This document shows positions 28,090-40,789 of a stretch of 64,000 nt of DNA, one piece after another. Numbering within the stretch: position 1 is the first letter of the stretch; each line of letters starts with the position of its first letter. The DNA is taken from assembly GCA_032207245.1 (NCBI GenBank), contig CM063503.1:111418768-111482767 (forward strand), written 5' to 3'. Both the position numbers and the translations under genes were made by a program. Source of the DNA: Pardosa pseudoannulata (lineage: Eukaryota; Arthropoda; Arachnida; Araneae; Lycosidae). The notes under the pieces were generated by a model that was not told where the DNA came from, searched no databases, and worked only from the letters and a program-made list of their open reading frames with translations.

Positions 28090-28150
28090 TCTATCACCGA
28101 ACTCACAACCTCTCAGTTACAAGATAGTTGCCATTGTCATTGCTGAGCTA
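28090..28150 (-). mobile_element. tRNA-like SINE head fragment
   Basis: On the minus strand it reads 'GTAGCTCAGCAATGACAATG', then 'CTTGTAACTGAGAGGTTGTG', a tRNA-like head related to family 2. The B-box region is degenerate, so it is not a functional tRNA. It faces the plus-strand head at 27680. Confidence 0.5.
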
Positions 28151-31100
28151 CAACGGATACAAAAGCATTGCTACATTGATACAAAAGCACATAAATACGC
28201 TGATACTTTAAGTTGCATTATTGCAGATATGTACCGATAACTTCATTTATAAAAGACTTTTCTTAGTCTAGGTTCCAGCTAGTTTTTACAATAATGCTAA
28301 AAACAAAATTTCAATATTTTACACATAATAAGTTTTCTGCTATACCCCACAGAGTTATACTGAAAATTCACTTTATATGGAGTGCAGATTGAGACGATAA
28401 AAACTCCCACAAACAAAATTTTAACAATCTACGGCCAGTCGTTCTTAAATTATGACTCTAAGAGAAAATAAATATTATATTAAAATTTTTCGTTATACAT
28501 AGTTGAGATTACAATCAAAAGAGGAAATATACAGATAGATACTATATGAGTTTATATACAATATATCGATCTTCTACGATTAATAAATTTTTAGTTATGT
28601 ACATTAGCGTTAATATCGCAAAAGAGGAGGAGCACAGTAAGATCTTATAATAGTCCAAAATGTAAAATCTCAACAATTTACGGATAATTGTTTTTGAGTT
28701 TTTCCAACAAAACGTAAACTTTTAGTATAAAGTATATTATTGCTCGTTTTATCGAAATTTCTAATGCATGGAGATCAAAATGCAATAAAAAAGAAGATAT
28801 GTTATAATAGATATGTTATAATAAATAATAAATTTCAACATTTACTTGCTAATAGTATTTGAGTTATTCCCACATATCCTTAAAAGAGTTATATTGAAAT
28901 GTTTCAGGATAAAACATTCAAATTATAGCCAGAATAGGAAATCTTATCTTAGTTTTAAATACAATATTTAGACGATTGATATTTTTTCAGCTAAGCTTTA
29001 CAGCGTCTCACACATGGCAAGGAAATATTCAGTAAAAAATTTCATCTTTTCCTCAAGATATTAATAAATTAATATATAGTAATAATACAATTAATTATTC
29101 CCAAAAATCAATAAAATGATTTTTAAACATACGACATGTATAGTAAATACTTATAACAATATGATATTTAACCACAAACTAGTCTCATTAATCTAGTATT
29201 TGAGGTATATAATATCCCTATATTTAACATATAATTATCAATTCCGACGGTGTTTTACCAGTCTACTTTAAATTACGTATAACGTATTGCATATAATAAT
29301 TTGTAAAATGCAACAATGTCCATAGTATCTTTAAAAGATACCAAAATGATCAAATTCTATTGATGTGGACATAAAAGAAAATTGATTAGAAAAAAGTAAA
29401 ACAAAATAGATAAGGAACAATAATGGGATATTTAGGATATTGTTGCAGAAAATCTTTCCATTTATACTAAAGTTCTAAATAGAAATTCAATCTACAGAAG
29501 CACTATCATCAAAGCGATGCTTGCTTAAATATCTCTTATTTGACTGTATCTTGACAACAATTGTTATTGGAACATCTCGTTAAGCATAAGAACTAAATTT
29601 TATCTGTGTGAAAAAAATGAACTGTATAATAGTTCTTTCTAGTAACATAAATTCATATAGTATTGGAAGAAATTATTTTGCCCTAATCAAACTACTTGTT
29701 TAATTCAAATCGTTTACATTATTTGCATACTTTAACTATAAAAAATAATTTTACTGACACGAAATAAATGTTCAATAAATTCTTTTATAGCATTAAGGTT
29801 CAAACTACTCTATTAAAGAATTTAAATAAACTGAAATGCTTCAAGATATTTAATATTTATACTTTCATTTCCTGTCCCAGAGAAAAAAGAAAATTATGCA
29901 GCAATAATCAATGGTTCTGAGACTCTAAAATATTTTTTCATAATTTTATCTTTAAGTATTGATGACTTAATACTTTGTGAAAATAATTGTATTGTTAGCT
30001 AAGTTACAAATTATGTAAGCCAGCCGTTTTTGTCATGTTTTGATTTAAATGTCAAATTCGTTACTTGTCAAATGTGTTACTGTGTTATTAGCAATGAATT
30101 CGGCATTCAACTCCAGAGAAACCTTTTTAAATTAACTCACATATTTAAAATTATACGTTTAATATTTTTATCTTTAGTACTAAAAATATTTAGAAAGGTT
30201 TTTTTTTGTATAAAACATCGATAAAATTAAGTTTTAAAAAAGGATTTTTTCTTCTTCTGGGACAACAAATGTAAGAAAACATTGAAATATCTCTTCTAAA
30301 TGATTACATTAAGCAAGAAGAATTTATCTAAATGAAGCATTTACAGTTTTATCGAAAAAAATAGTTAAATGTATTTTATGCTTCTCACTGTTCATAGCCA
30401 CCAAGTATCTAACATGACTTAGGTTTCATCAAAATTGTACTAAAAGTATAAAGTTGTTGAAAGTTTCATATACTGAAAACAACAATGTTACCATTAGTAA
30501 ATTCGTAGACATTTATACCATCACTTTCATAAGATTACTTACTCTCTTGTGTAAATGGTACAATAAATCCTTTGCATTTTCTTCTGAAATCTTCTGCCAG
30601 CTTGCTGCTGTAATATTTGTGAAATAAAATTAAAATTGATTAAGAAGTCTCACAAAGTACTTTCATTAAAAATATTATTTAACAATACATAGTATGCATT
30701 TGGTACTCAAAGTTGTTCTATGAATTTATTTTGAAAGACAATATTGTTTACAGCATAACTTTAAGCATTTTCGATTCTTTGAAAAATATATTGTCATTTG
30801 AGTCGATACCCCAAGGTCAAATACAGTGTATACTATACTAATTTGGTATCGTTAAAGTGTTACCTTCATTTCCAGAGTGCATTAAATAGAGGCACTTTAT
30901 TTTGAATCACCAGTATGTAAACATAGATGCATACACACTCCCTTACCTTTATGTTTGTCCGTGCCTTACGACTGTTTCAAATAAAAATTCAAAATTTATC
31001 CTTCTTATCGAAAAATTTTCTTTGTCCTTAAAGTTTAGTAGATTCCCTATTCTGCTACTCATTTTCCTTTATGACCCTAAGGAGAGTCTTTTTCATTTCT

Positions 31101-31384
31101 TACATGCATACATTTTTCATAATATTTTTCTATGTTCGTCTATAAAGAAAGTACAACATATCAGAAAGCATCCAATTTTTTCTTCTATTGATTCTAATGC
31201 GTAAACTTACAAACTCCACAGTAGTTACTTATATTTATGTCTACAAGAGAGAGAAATAGTCTCTATAAATACATAAATCAATATTTGGCATTTATTGCGA
31301 AAAAAGACGCTCAAAGATTCCAGTGCCGGAAGACTTGGGCTCTGATCGATGTTTTCTACAGCGTAGCCTTTACAGGAGACATCG
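28151..31384. other. AT-rich intergenic sequence
   Basis: No gene is supported in 3.2 kb. Open frames near 30030 and 30902 are hydrophobic, low in complexity and without motifs. Confidence 0.5.
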
Positions 31385-31870
31385 TTAGGAACTTTCATTG
31401 TCATGGTAATACATCACTGTAGTTTTATGAGACATGATATTGGGAGAGGCTAAGGTTCGCCATCTTTCAAGTGTGACGAATTTTACAAGAAATGCAAATC
31501 ATAAAAAGTACTAATGTTATTTGTTTGTTTCTTTGTATCGTAAGGAAAGTTTATGAGGTATAGAAATTAATCATCAGTTTAAAAATGTCTGCAATGTGGA
31601 TCAAAATAGTTATATAACTTCTTTTTTCCCCGATAATATGATGTAGAACACATGAAAGGCAAATTACCTGTGCAAAGCCATTTAAAGAAGAGGTTTTAGT
31701 TTGATGTTAACAATCTGTATTTCAATATAAGTATTGCAGAATATAGGGAATCTGGAAAAACATTTGTCATAGCCATATATCATTGTAGTTTTAAAAGATA
31801 TGCTTTCATAGATGCTAAGTTCCGCCATCTAGCAAGGGTCATGAAATATTGAGGAGGAGTAAAAATCACA
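31385..31870 (+). repeat. Pair of diverged direct repeats, about 370 bp apart
   Basis: Positions about 31385-31495 and 31755-31870 share 'ATCANTGTAGTTTTANNAGA', then 'GCTAAGNTNCGCCATCT' and 'CAAG.GT.A.GAA.T'. This suggests an old tandem duplication with a period near 370 bp. The function is unknown. Confidence 0.55.
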
Positions 31871-32710
31871 AAATATATAAATATTGTGCTTATAATTTCT
31901 TATTTGACAGGGAACATGTACAAGGAATTACAAAGGTACACTTAAAATAGCATAAAAAATATGTTTTTTTAATTTCATTTTTAAGTCATTTGATAGGGAA
32001 CTAAATTTTATATTAAACAAGTAATACTAAAATTTATTGTACATCAGTAAGTGAAGTATATAAGCTTACAAGTTAATAATGCTCCTATTTAATTTCTTAA
32101 TTAAATGTATTAAATGGTTTAAACTGTTATTAAATGTATTAGACAATAAATTATGTACTCGTATGATTTCAGTTAGTGACATATTTTAATTTTATGATCA
32201 TATGTACAATCTACTAATTTGCATATATTTAGCATACAAAAAATTGTTTTCCTTTTTACAAAACCTAAATTAATATTGTGTGAACATATTTCATGCATAA
32301 AAGATTATTCATTATACAGTGATTTTACAAATTGCAAGAATAATTTCTGAATATATAATTAACAGTGATAACTTTGACCACTTTTAAAAATATAAACTAG
32401 AATTATTTAGCAATGAAAGGAATGAAAGTGTAATTTTTCATTAATTGAAAGAGTAATGTAAGTATTAATATAAGTATATTTTGTTTCACAAAATGAATGA
32501 TCAACCACTTTCCACCAAACTGAAATATCGTCTAGTAAAAATTTAAAATTTACCTTAATTTAAAATAATTATAATGTAAGTGGCATGATAGATAATTCAC
32601 GTGTCACAAGCAGAAATACTTATTAAAATTTGAAGAAAAATCAAAAAAAGATTTTATAAAGTCATTATAAATATATATTATACATTTTAATGTTTATGTT
32701 AATATATATT
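31871..32710. other. AT-rich intergenic sequence
   Basis: Nothing recognisable is seen. Confidence 0.5.
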
Positions 32711-32725
32711 CCTAGATAAAAAAAA
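32711..32725. repeat. Target-site duplication, left copy
   Basis: CCTAGATAAAAAAAA, identical to 32903-32917, directly precedes the SINE. Confidence 0.9.
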
Positions 32726-32902
32726 GCCGAACGATGGCCGATTGGTTAGAGTGCTGACCTTCGGCACCGGAATTCGTGGATTCGAATCCCACTGTGACAT
32801 GGATGTTTGTAGCCGTTCGGAATCAGCTTTAAGCTGTAGGTCCCGGTTTCATTAGCCCTCGTGTTGCAAAAAGTAGACCGTAGCACTCCAAACCAAACCA
32901 AA
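32726..32902 (+). mobile_element. tRNA-derived SINE, family 1, intact
   Basis: This is a complete 177-bp element between perfect 15-bp target duplications. The tRNA-like head has an A box (TGGCCGATTGG, 32735-32745) and a B box (GGATTCGAATCC, 32778-32789), which together form an internal RNA polymerase III promoter. The body includes 'CCGTTCGGAATCAGCTTTAA', a conserved 'AGGTCCCGGTTTCATTAGCC', and a CCAAACCAAACCAAA tail. It encodes no protein and would depend on a LINE reverse transcriptase in trans. Intact boxes and duplications mark it as the youngest SINE here. Confidence 0.92.
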
Positions 32903-32917
32903 CCTAGATAAAAAAAA
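32903..32917. repeat. Target-site duplication, right copy
   Basis: Identical to 32711-32725. It sits directly after the SINE tail. Confidence 0.9.
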
Positions 32918-33718
32918 TAGATGATTAGTATTTAAGCATATAAACATTTTATATAACAACATTAAATTTGGTAAAATTTCACATTCAATTTATATTATAA
33001 GAAAATACTTAACTTGTAAAATAAGCTAAATATAAAGTATATTGTACAGTCCCCCTAAAATTAACATAATTATTAAGTTTCTATCTATTTCTACATAATT
33101 AAATTTTCCATACCAATTAAGATATTACTAAAATTTTATTCCTAGCGATAAAATAATACCGAAGGCATAAAAAGTAAATTCAATCTATAAACATAAAAAG
33201 GGTTATGCTTATTTAACAAAAACTATCAGTTTCCTCTTTAGAAATTAAAAAAATAATATTTTTATAACGAAAAACATGTTTATCACATTAAAGATACCAA
33301 ACTTGGCGTATTAAATGGCCTATTGTTGATCAGATCTTCAAAAAAGTTCTACAAACTTTCTGATAAATGTTTTGTCTGATATACATTAATTTATATTGAT
33401 TGAATATTTCAATTTTATAATGAAAAATTCTTATTTAAGTTTAAAAATTATATTCTTTCGATTCCTGGAAAAGCAAACGGGTGTTATTTTCTGATTGTTG
33501 CTTTATGCATAGTAATTAAAATACATTTTTATGTGTTTATTTTGAGTTTGATTTAAGAGACAAGTTAAACTAAATTATCGTATATGAAGTAAATTATAAA
33601 TTCATAAATTTAAAAATGTTATTGAAAAATCTTATTTCTTATCTAAATCTTATTTATCTATTACACACTTATTAATGTACACCAAGCGTACATAGATACA
33701 CGCGCTCACAGAAAAATA
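32918..33718. other. AT-rich intergenic sequence
   Basis: Nothing recognisable is seen. Confidence 0.5.
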
Positions 33719-33842
<124 letters not shown>

Positions 33843-34229
33843 TGGATGTTAAAATAGCTAGGGAAAGCATACATGTTTTAAGTTTCTAAGCAAATTAAAA
33901 GAGAGTATATTGTTATACATTAATAATAGGAAAATTCAAAGCAATTACGAAAAAATGATAGAGGAAAAGCGTAATTCAATTTCAGAGTTGCTAACATTAG
34001 CCAAAATGCAGAATCAGCATTAGTAGATTGAGTATGGATTTCCGACAGTAAGCACCACATATACACCTTAATGAAACGAAACTAAGGAAGCGTCAAGGGA
34101 AATTACTCGAGGCGATGATCCATATCATTGTTTTAAAGTAAATTAAGACGATGGTTTAAGAAATTGGTGTGTTTGGAGTACCAGGATTTAGAGATAGGAC
34201 ACAAAGTGACTATCTCCCCCCCACACAAA
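33843..34229. other. Intergenic spacer
   Basis: No gene or classifiable element is seen. Confidence 0.45.
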
Positions 34230-34235
34230 ATACAT

Positions 34236-34278
<43 letters not shown>

Positions 34279-34308
34279 ATATATATATATTATATATGTA
34301 TATATATA
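34230..34308. repeat. (CA)n/(TA)n compound microsatellite
   Basis: ACACAC leads into (TA)n, broken twice by ATTATA. Confidence 0.95.
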
Positions 34309-35859
34309 GTGGGTGTAGAACTCATAAAAGTTTTGGCATTTTACCACTGTATTGTTAAATTCGGGATTGATAATAATCGGTGAGGCATGGAGAAATGATA
34401 ATAGTTGAAGTGTGTTAGATGAAACACAAAGCATATCGGAATGGCATCACCCCCATTACTGTGCATACTAAGCAGAGATATAGACATAGCAAGGAGTGAG
34501 ATTTCTCACAGCCTGTTCTAAAACTGATTACGTAAGTGATGTGATACAATGGACTCTATAGTATTACGGGTTTCAAATCTAGAGATGAAACGTCGCCAGA
34601 CATAAATTTATGTCTAGAATATTTTTAAATGACAAATAAATAGTAACAACCAGCAGTGCCAATACTAGTATAACTGCAAGGCAATATTCAAGTAAATGAA
34701 CGGCTTGATGCCTTTTTTTTTGTATTGATAATAATATTTAAATTTTTTGCTTATTTATTTATTTTTGTTCTCTTTCCTAACTAAATATAATCGCTTAGTG
34801 CTCTATTTTCTATACCCAACTCATAAACAGCACATAATTTTAAAAATCTATACTATAAATTAGTTTTATCTTCTATTTGTTTCATCGTATATCTGAAAAA
34901 AAAGAATGAACCACATCCAGGAGAAGCAACTGCAAAACAAAAATGAAATTAACTGACGGAAATTTTAAGATATATACTCGGTTTTTTGCACCAATACGTA
35001 AATCTTCTAGGCAATCATTGCAGAAGTGATACCATACTTTACACACCCTGTGTTACAAAACCAGTTCGTCGATACCTGCATAAGGTCACCGTCTAAGGTG
35101 GAATTGCGTTATAGAGGCTATTTATCTGTAAAAATACGCTTCCAAGTCTATGTATCGGTGACTGCAGTATAAAACTTACACTTAGTGTATAACCTAAAAA
35201 ATGTGTTATTTTTGGATTACACTGCTTTCCAAACAACAGGAAGATTATTCATTAATCTCGAAAATGCTTTCTTATACATTCAATCTAGATTGACTGATAA
35301 TAACATTTAAACAAAGAGGAATATCTGTTACGGATGGGAATCCAATAATTAACTTTAGATTAATGCATGGCTAACTTTAGATTCACTAATTGTTCTTAAG
35401 GGTTGTATCACTTCCAAGGCCTACAGAACCATTCTGAAGAACCATTTAAAACTGTTGGTTCTGACATGCTTTCCTAGTTCTCGGTCTCTTGTTCTACGAG
35501 GACCACTATCACATTCACACTACTAAACGTCCCCAATATGGTTCTATGATCATGATAATGAATTTAATAACTGCCATGGACCGCTCCTCGTTTGATCTGA
35601 ATATTATTGCGTAAAATTTGTTAGAGGATCACGAGCAGGTTTCTCTCCACCTGAAACATGGGCTGAACTTATCATTGAGCTTCAAAAAAAATGACTGAAA
35701 TTATTTCTTTCATTTGTGGGCCTTCTATTAATACTTCTGTAGATGTGTTGGTGCTGTACTTCAAACCAAAGATGCTCCAGTATCTTATTCTGTGAAAATA
35801 AAGATGGCTTTCCACCTTCTTCTTCAGTTACAGTGTCTAATACCTGTACACCCTCGTAC

Positions 35860-35861
<2 letters not shown>
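34309..35861. other. Intergenic, partly GC-richer, unassigned
   Basis: From about 35030 the sequence is less AT-rich than its surroundings, but no conserved domain is legible. Near 35350-35390 CTAACTTTAGATT occurs twice. It may be old transposon sequence. Confidence 0.4.

Positions 35862-35893
<32 letters not shown>
35862..35893. repeat. (TA)n microsatellite
   Basis: A short (TA)n run of about 32 bp. Confidence 0.9.
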
Positions 35894-35896
<3 letters not shown>

Positions 35897-36509
35897 ATAA
35901 TATCAATATCTAAGCCCTAAAATCTATCCAAAATTATCCCTTTTCCCCATTCATTTTTCTAGATCTTAATTTCTTCTCTTTATATTAACCATATTTCCTA
36001 GCCATCCAATTTAAACGAGAATGTTTTCATTCCTTCAGCCGAACCCTGAAATTCTTTCTTTGATTCTCAAAGCAAAAAATGATATGGCTGGCATTTTAAT
36101 TAGAAAGTAATAACTCTCCCAGGAAAAATCTGTAATGATCAGCGATAATAGTCATCTGGAACATCACACTTTGGCAGATGGCTCTAATCAAAGGTTACTC
36201 TCTCAAAGCAATTAACAGTTGAATCAGCATTTTCCCACGACAATAAACCCCACGGATTTTAGTCGTCTCTCACTAAAGGTTACCATTGCCACATGGAGTT
36301 AGAGAGAGAGCGTTCTGACGCCTCTGGATTTTGTGCTATTTTGTTCGGATGAAATAAAGATTACTTTCGGATACTATGACTGATGTGTTTCTTTCGAACA
36401 GATGGTTAGAGGGACTCTTGGCTGCCCAGCATGCCCGGGATGAGGAAAATAATAGGGAAAATTTTAAAAGAAGTTTCAAGTGAAATTTTGGGTGGTTGAT
36501 CCCCCGTTG

Positions 36510-36511
<2 letters not shown>
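35894..36511. other. Intergenic, unassigned; possible LTR-like stretch
   Basis: At 36280-36440 an AGAGAGAG tract, a polyadenylation-like 'GAAATAAAGA' and a GC-richer tail ('GGCTGCCCAGCATGCCCGGG') resemble the R-U5 part of an LTR. No TG/CA ends or target duplication were found, so it is left unclassified. Confidence 0.25.
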
Positions 36512-36582
<71 letters not shown>

Positions 36583-36590
36583 AGAGAGAG
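36512..36590. repeat. (TA)n/(GA)n compound microsatellite
   Basis: A 68-bp (TA)n tract is followed by AGAGAGAGAG. Confidence 0.95.
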
Positions 36591-39500
36591 GAAGGGGGAA
36601 GACGTAGATAAATTGATAGGTAGACATTCAGATGTAGTTGGATAAATATTATATTTCCTTTTACAACTGTAGAGCTTCGATTCAAGATATTGCTTTGATT
36701 TCGTAGAAAAGTAACGAGTAATGATAATTTTTAAACACATACAATGGAAAAACTTAACCCAAGTTTAAACGTGTTTTATTTATAAGAGAAAGACCAAGTC
36801 TATGGGTCTTCTCGTGGATTTACCCTTTCATAATACTGGGATCATCTCTTACACGCCCAACTTCACGAGACAGTTGAAACCATCATTCTATGATAGTCGA
36901 TGCACATGACACCAAACAAATACTTTAAAAATATATAAGGTATGAAATGACAATAAACAATTTTTAGCTGTGTAGCCACCAATGGTATGATTATTGTAAA
37001 ACAATAGTCTAAATTTTAGGGCAACTTGTAAAATAATTGAAGTCAAATAACTGATAATACTATATCAAAATATAGATTTTTTTCTAGTTACTTTGTGACA
37101 GTGCCTAGAGGATAAAATAATACCATACAGTAACATCAAAGTCATAAGAAATATGAATAAAAATAAAAATTAGACACAAAGATCCATTATGAAATATGAT
37201 TAATTTATACATTCGTTTAAGTATTTTAACTAAAAAAGAAATTAATTTTGAGACATATCTGCTATTAACTGGAATTTAGTAAATTTACTTACTTTATTTT
37301 GCATATCTCTGATATTTTTCTGTAAAATTTAAAACTTGTTTTTGTTTAAATATAAAATTTGAACATAATAGGAACTTAATTATAAAATGGTTTATTTTCA
37401 TGATTATTATTTTGTACTCTTGCACATAATCTGATAATTATAAAATAAACAATGACTGAAATTTTAGAATCAAAAGAATTATATTAAACGTAGGAAAGCT
37501 TTACCTGAACAATATTAAAGAAAACTGAGCCACATCTTTCAGGAATTATTTATTTTTCTATGTAAATAAATTTTCAAGTTAAATTGCAGAAATAAATCTT
37601 TGTCATAAATATAAAACATCCTATTTTAGGTAGAATATTATACAAGCATGAAAACTTTTGAATAGAAAATAGCTCTATTTTTTTTAAGTTTTCCTGTGAT
37701 AATAATCTAGAGCTGAAACTAAATTTTTAGCATTACTGACTACTGTTTCTCTTTACATCTTAGACTTGTGCAAGAAAATAGTAAAAAAAAATGTTTTATT
37801 TCACAATTTCAGGAGTTGCCCAAAAAATTCTAATGTAAGACTTGGTATTTCTATAAATGTTTTCATTGTGTATACTATACGAAAAGTACATTTTGCTAGA
37901 ATAAAAATAGTTTATATTTTTTACTATTTAACAGAGGTTATATAAAATGTACGTACCTGAACAAAATTATAACAACATACCAAATAAATTCTTGATCGTA
38001 TCTTTCTAAATGTTCTCTTTACCCAATGAAGTTCTTTATTTTCTTAAATACTTTGATGCTATTTTACTGCAGAGCTTTCGTCATCAGAACTTTCGCATGT
38101 AGTTTGTATAAATTATTCATCTTCTGAGGAGTTTAAGTATCCTAATTAGTTAGGGTAGTTCATTAGCCTAGATCGTTATTATCACCTGAGCATACAACAC
38201 AGAGGCCCTTCTACAAGTGAAACTTGAATTTTCTATCCACCTTAAACCATTTACCCGCCAATGTTACAAAATTAAAACATGATATTTGACTAACGATTTC
38301 GTGAAGAAATGATATTGAAAATACTAAGTTTTTATCACTGGATACTAATAATATTTTAGAGTATTTGTTACCGTTCAAGTACCGTTTTTATGCATACAAA
38401 TATTTTCATGCATTTTGTTAATTCGCTGTTTATTTCACAGATTTACCTTCTTTTTTGGTGAAATTTAACTAAGTAGGATTTGTTTAAGGATATGTGGAAA
38501 TATTTTTAAGTATAAAAAACAGTATTTTAAGGCAAGATTCTATAATTGTAGTAAATATTTACATTCATGTTATAAAAGTGCATGCAAATGTACTGTAAAA
38601 ATGACATATTTCCTTTTTGGGACACTTTAATTTCACAAAGTAAGATTTTGAAAAAAGGAATCATTTCAATTAGGAGGAAAGTCGGAATTCTTTTATTCTA
38701 CTAGATTTATCTTTAGAGGATAATCAGTACAATATATTAAGAGAAAAGTAATTATACATTTTTTTTAAATGTATAATTAATGGGTATGAATAAAAAATGT
38801 AAATGAAAAAGGTTTAAGAGTATGTAATTGTAAATTTATTACTTGTTATACGAAGAGTAAGAATATAAATTAAAGTATTATTATTTTCTCTTCACCTTAT
38901 TTTTAATTCTCTTATTTTTAGAATTCAATAGTGAAACTGACTTTTCTGAGCTACAAAATCTTGCCTTATACTCGCTAAATACAGAAAGATATAGAACAAT
39001 GTCCAAAAGTTTTCTCCACATAGGATAAACTATACATAGGATAAACACGATTGCATTCAGATTCTCCCAGATTTATTCCATCTACTATCTGTTGAACTAT
39101 ATAATATCATCAAGAGAGGAGACGTTTTGAAACATAATTGAAACTATTGTCCTAACTGATGTGTCTGTCATTGAATGAATATTCATCTATTGCGGATGAG
39201 TAATTCGAGTAAAAAAGAATTACCTTCTGTGAAGCTATAACTGTTGTAAATGAATTATTTATATTGTATACAGGTTGATTTATTTTAAACCCTTGCTAAT
39301 CAGAGCCTTCTGTAGTTCAAATTTACAATCCAAATGGCACCAAATTTGATACGGAGATTTATAATAACATGGAATATAAGATTACGAATAAAATGTATTA
39401 AATCCAAAAGCCTATAATAGGGGTTCTTATGTTAATGTATAATGTAAAGAGTATTACAAAAATATCTACTTATAAAGATATTTAAAAAATATCCTTTTTA

Positions 39501-40770
39501 AAAGCAAAAATGGTGTGCCATAGCTGCGATGGCTGTGCCAGGTGGTTTACTGGTAGAAATAATTTTGTTTATAATAATTGGAAAATACACTCATAAGTTC
39601 TCTTAACAATTTTAGTTTCAATTGTCATTATTTTATTACATTTTAGGTTACAATTACTTCAAACCTATAAAAGTTTTATACGTATATGAGTTTTGTAGAA
39701 AAGCACAAATGTTGATTATAAAATCAATAAACAGTTCTGGTAAAAATTGAATGGTTTGAGATTTTAAAGAATTCATATAATTGAGAAAATTTACTAAATC
39801 TAAAATTAAAAAAACACAGGTAATTTTTTATCAATAAGTAATCTTAAAACCTTTTTATATGATATTATACTCACGCTATAGAATGAAAAAAGGATATATA
39901 TGGAACATTTTAATATTTTATTTCGGGAAGAGTGTTTGGGTAAAGTTATTAGCAGAAGCAAAGCGTAGAATGGTATATAATTTAATAGAGGTAATACTTG
40001 ATATTACAATAATTACTATCATTAATATATCGATAAAAAATTGGATGGAATTTTGAAACAAAAATTAAAATTTAAAGTACTATATTCAAAGAGAGATTTT
40101 TGAAGACAAACCAAAAGTAGGAGACTTGCTTAACTTTGTCATCTGTATAAAAGCTATCAACATACTTATATTTCCTACATATAATTCAGTGCTTTTACAC
40201 CAAACATTTCCATATTGTTTCACTAACAATAGAATAAACTGATTTTTTCGACAACATATTATATTTCACTTTAATATGAAAATATTATCAATTCTAGAAA
40301 AAATAATCTAGCTTCACATTTAGTTCTATTTTATTTACATTCCTCCAAACTTTCTACAATGTTTTTTGAGTATAGTATAATATCTTTAATATTTTAATAT
40401 TATTATTGTTTTCAATTTTTGCAATAATAAAATTCATAAAAAGAAAGCAAAATATTTTGAAAATTGTGCAAATGTTTTTTTTCAATTCTGTAATACCTTT
40501 TTAGCTTAATAAGATTAATTGTTATTCCAGCCCAATAGTAAATATTTCAAAACAACAATACACGCTTTTAAAAATACTTATTATTCATTTTTAAACATTT
40601 CGTATTCCAGATTAAGGAAAATATGAAAAGAATAATGGTAGATTTGTTATTTATCCGCAAATAAATTAGAGTTGTTACTGACTAAAGATTTGAAAGAATA
40701 TGGCAAATGTGGAATAAACTTTTAATGTGTGGAATGCATGTTTTTCTCTTCTTTCTTCGCAGGCTGTCCG
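36591..40770. other. AT-rich intergenic sequence
   Basis: No gene or classifiable repeat is seen in 4.2 kb. The 65-codon frame at 39859 has no motif. Confidence 0.5.
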
Positions 40771-40789
40771 TATATATATATATATATAT
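40771..40789. repeat. Short (TA)n microsatellite
   Basis: A 19-bp TA run. Confidence 0.85.
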
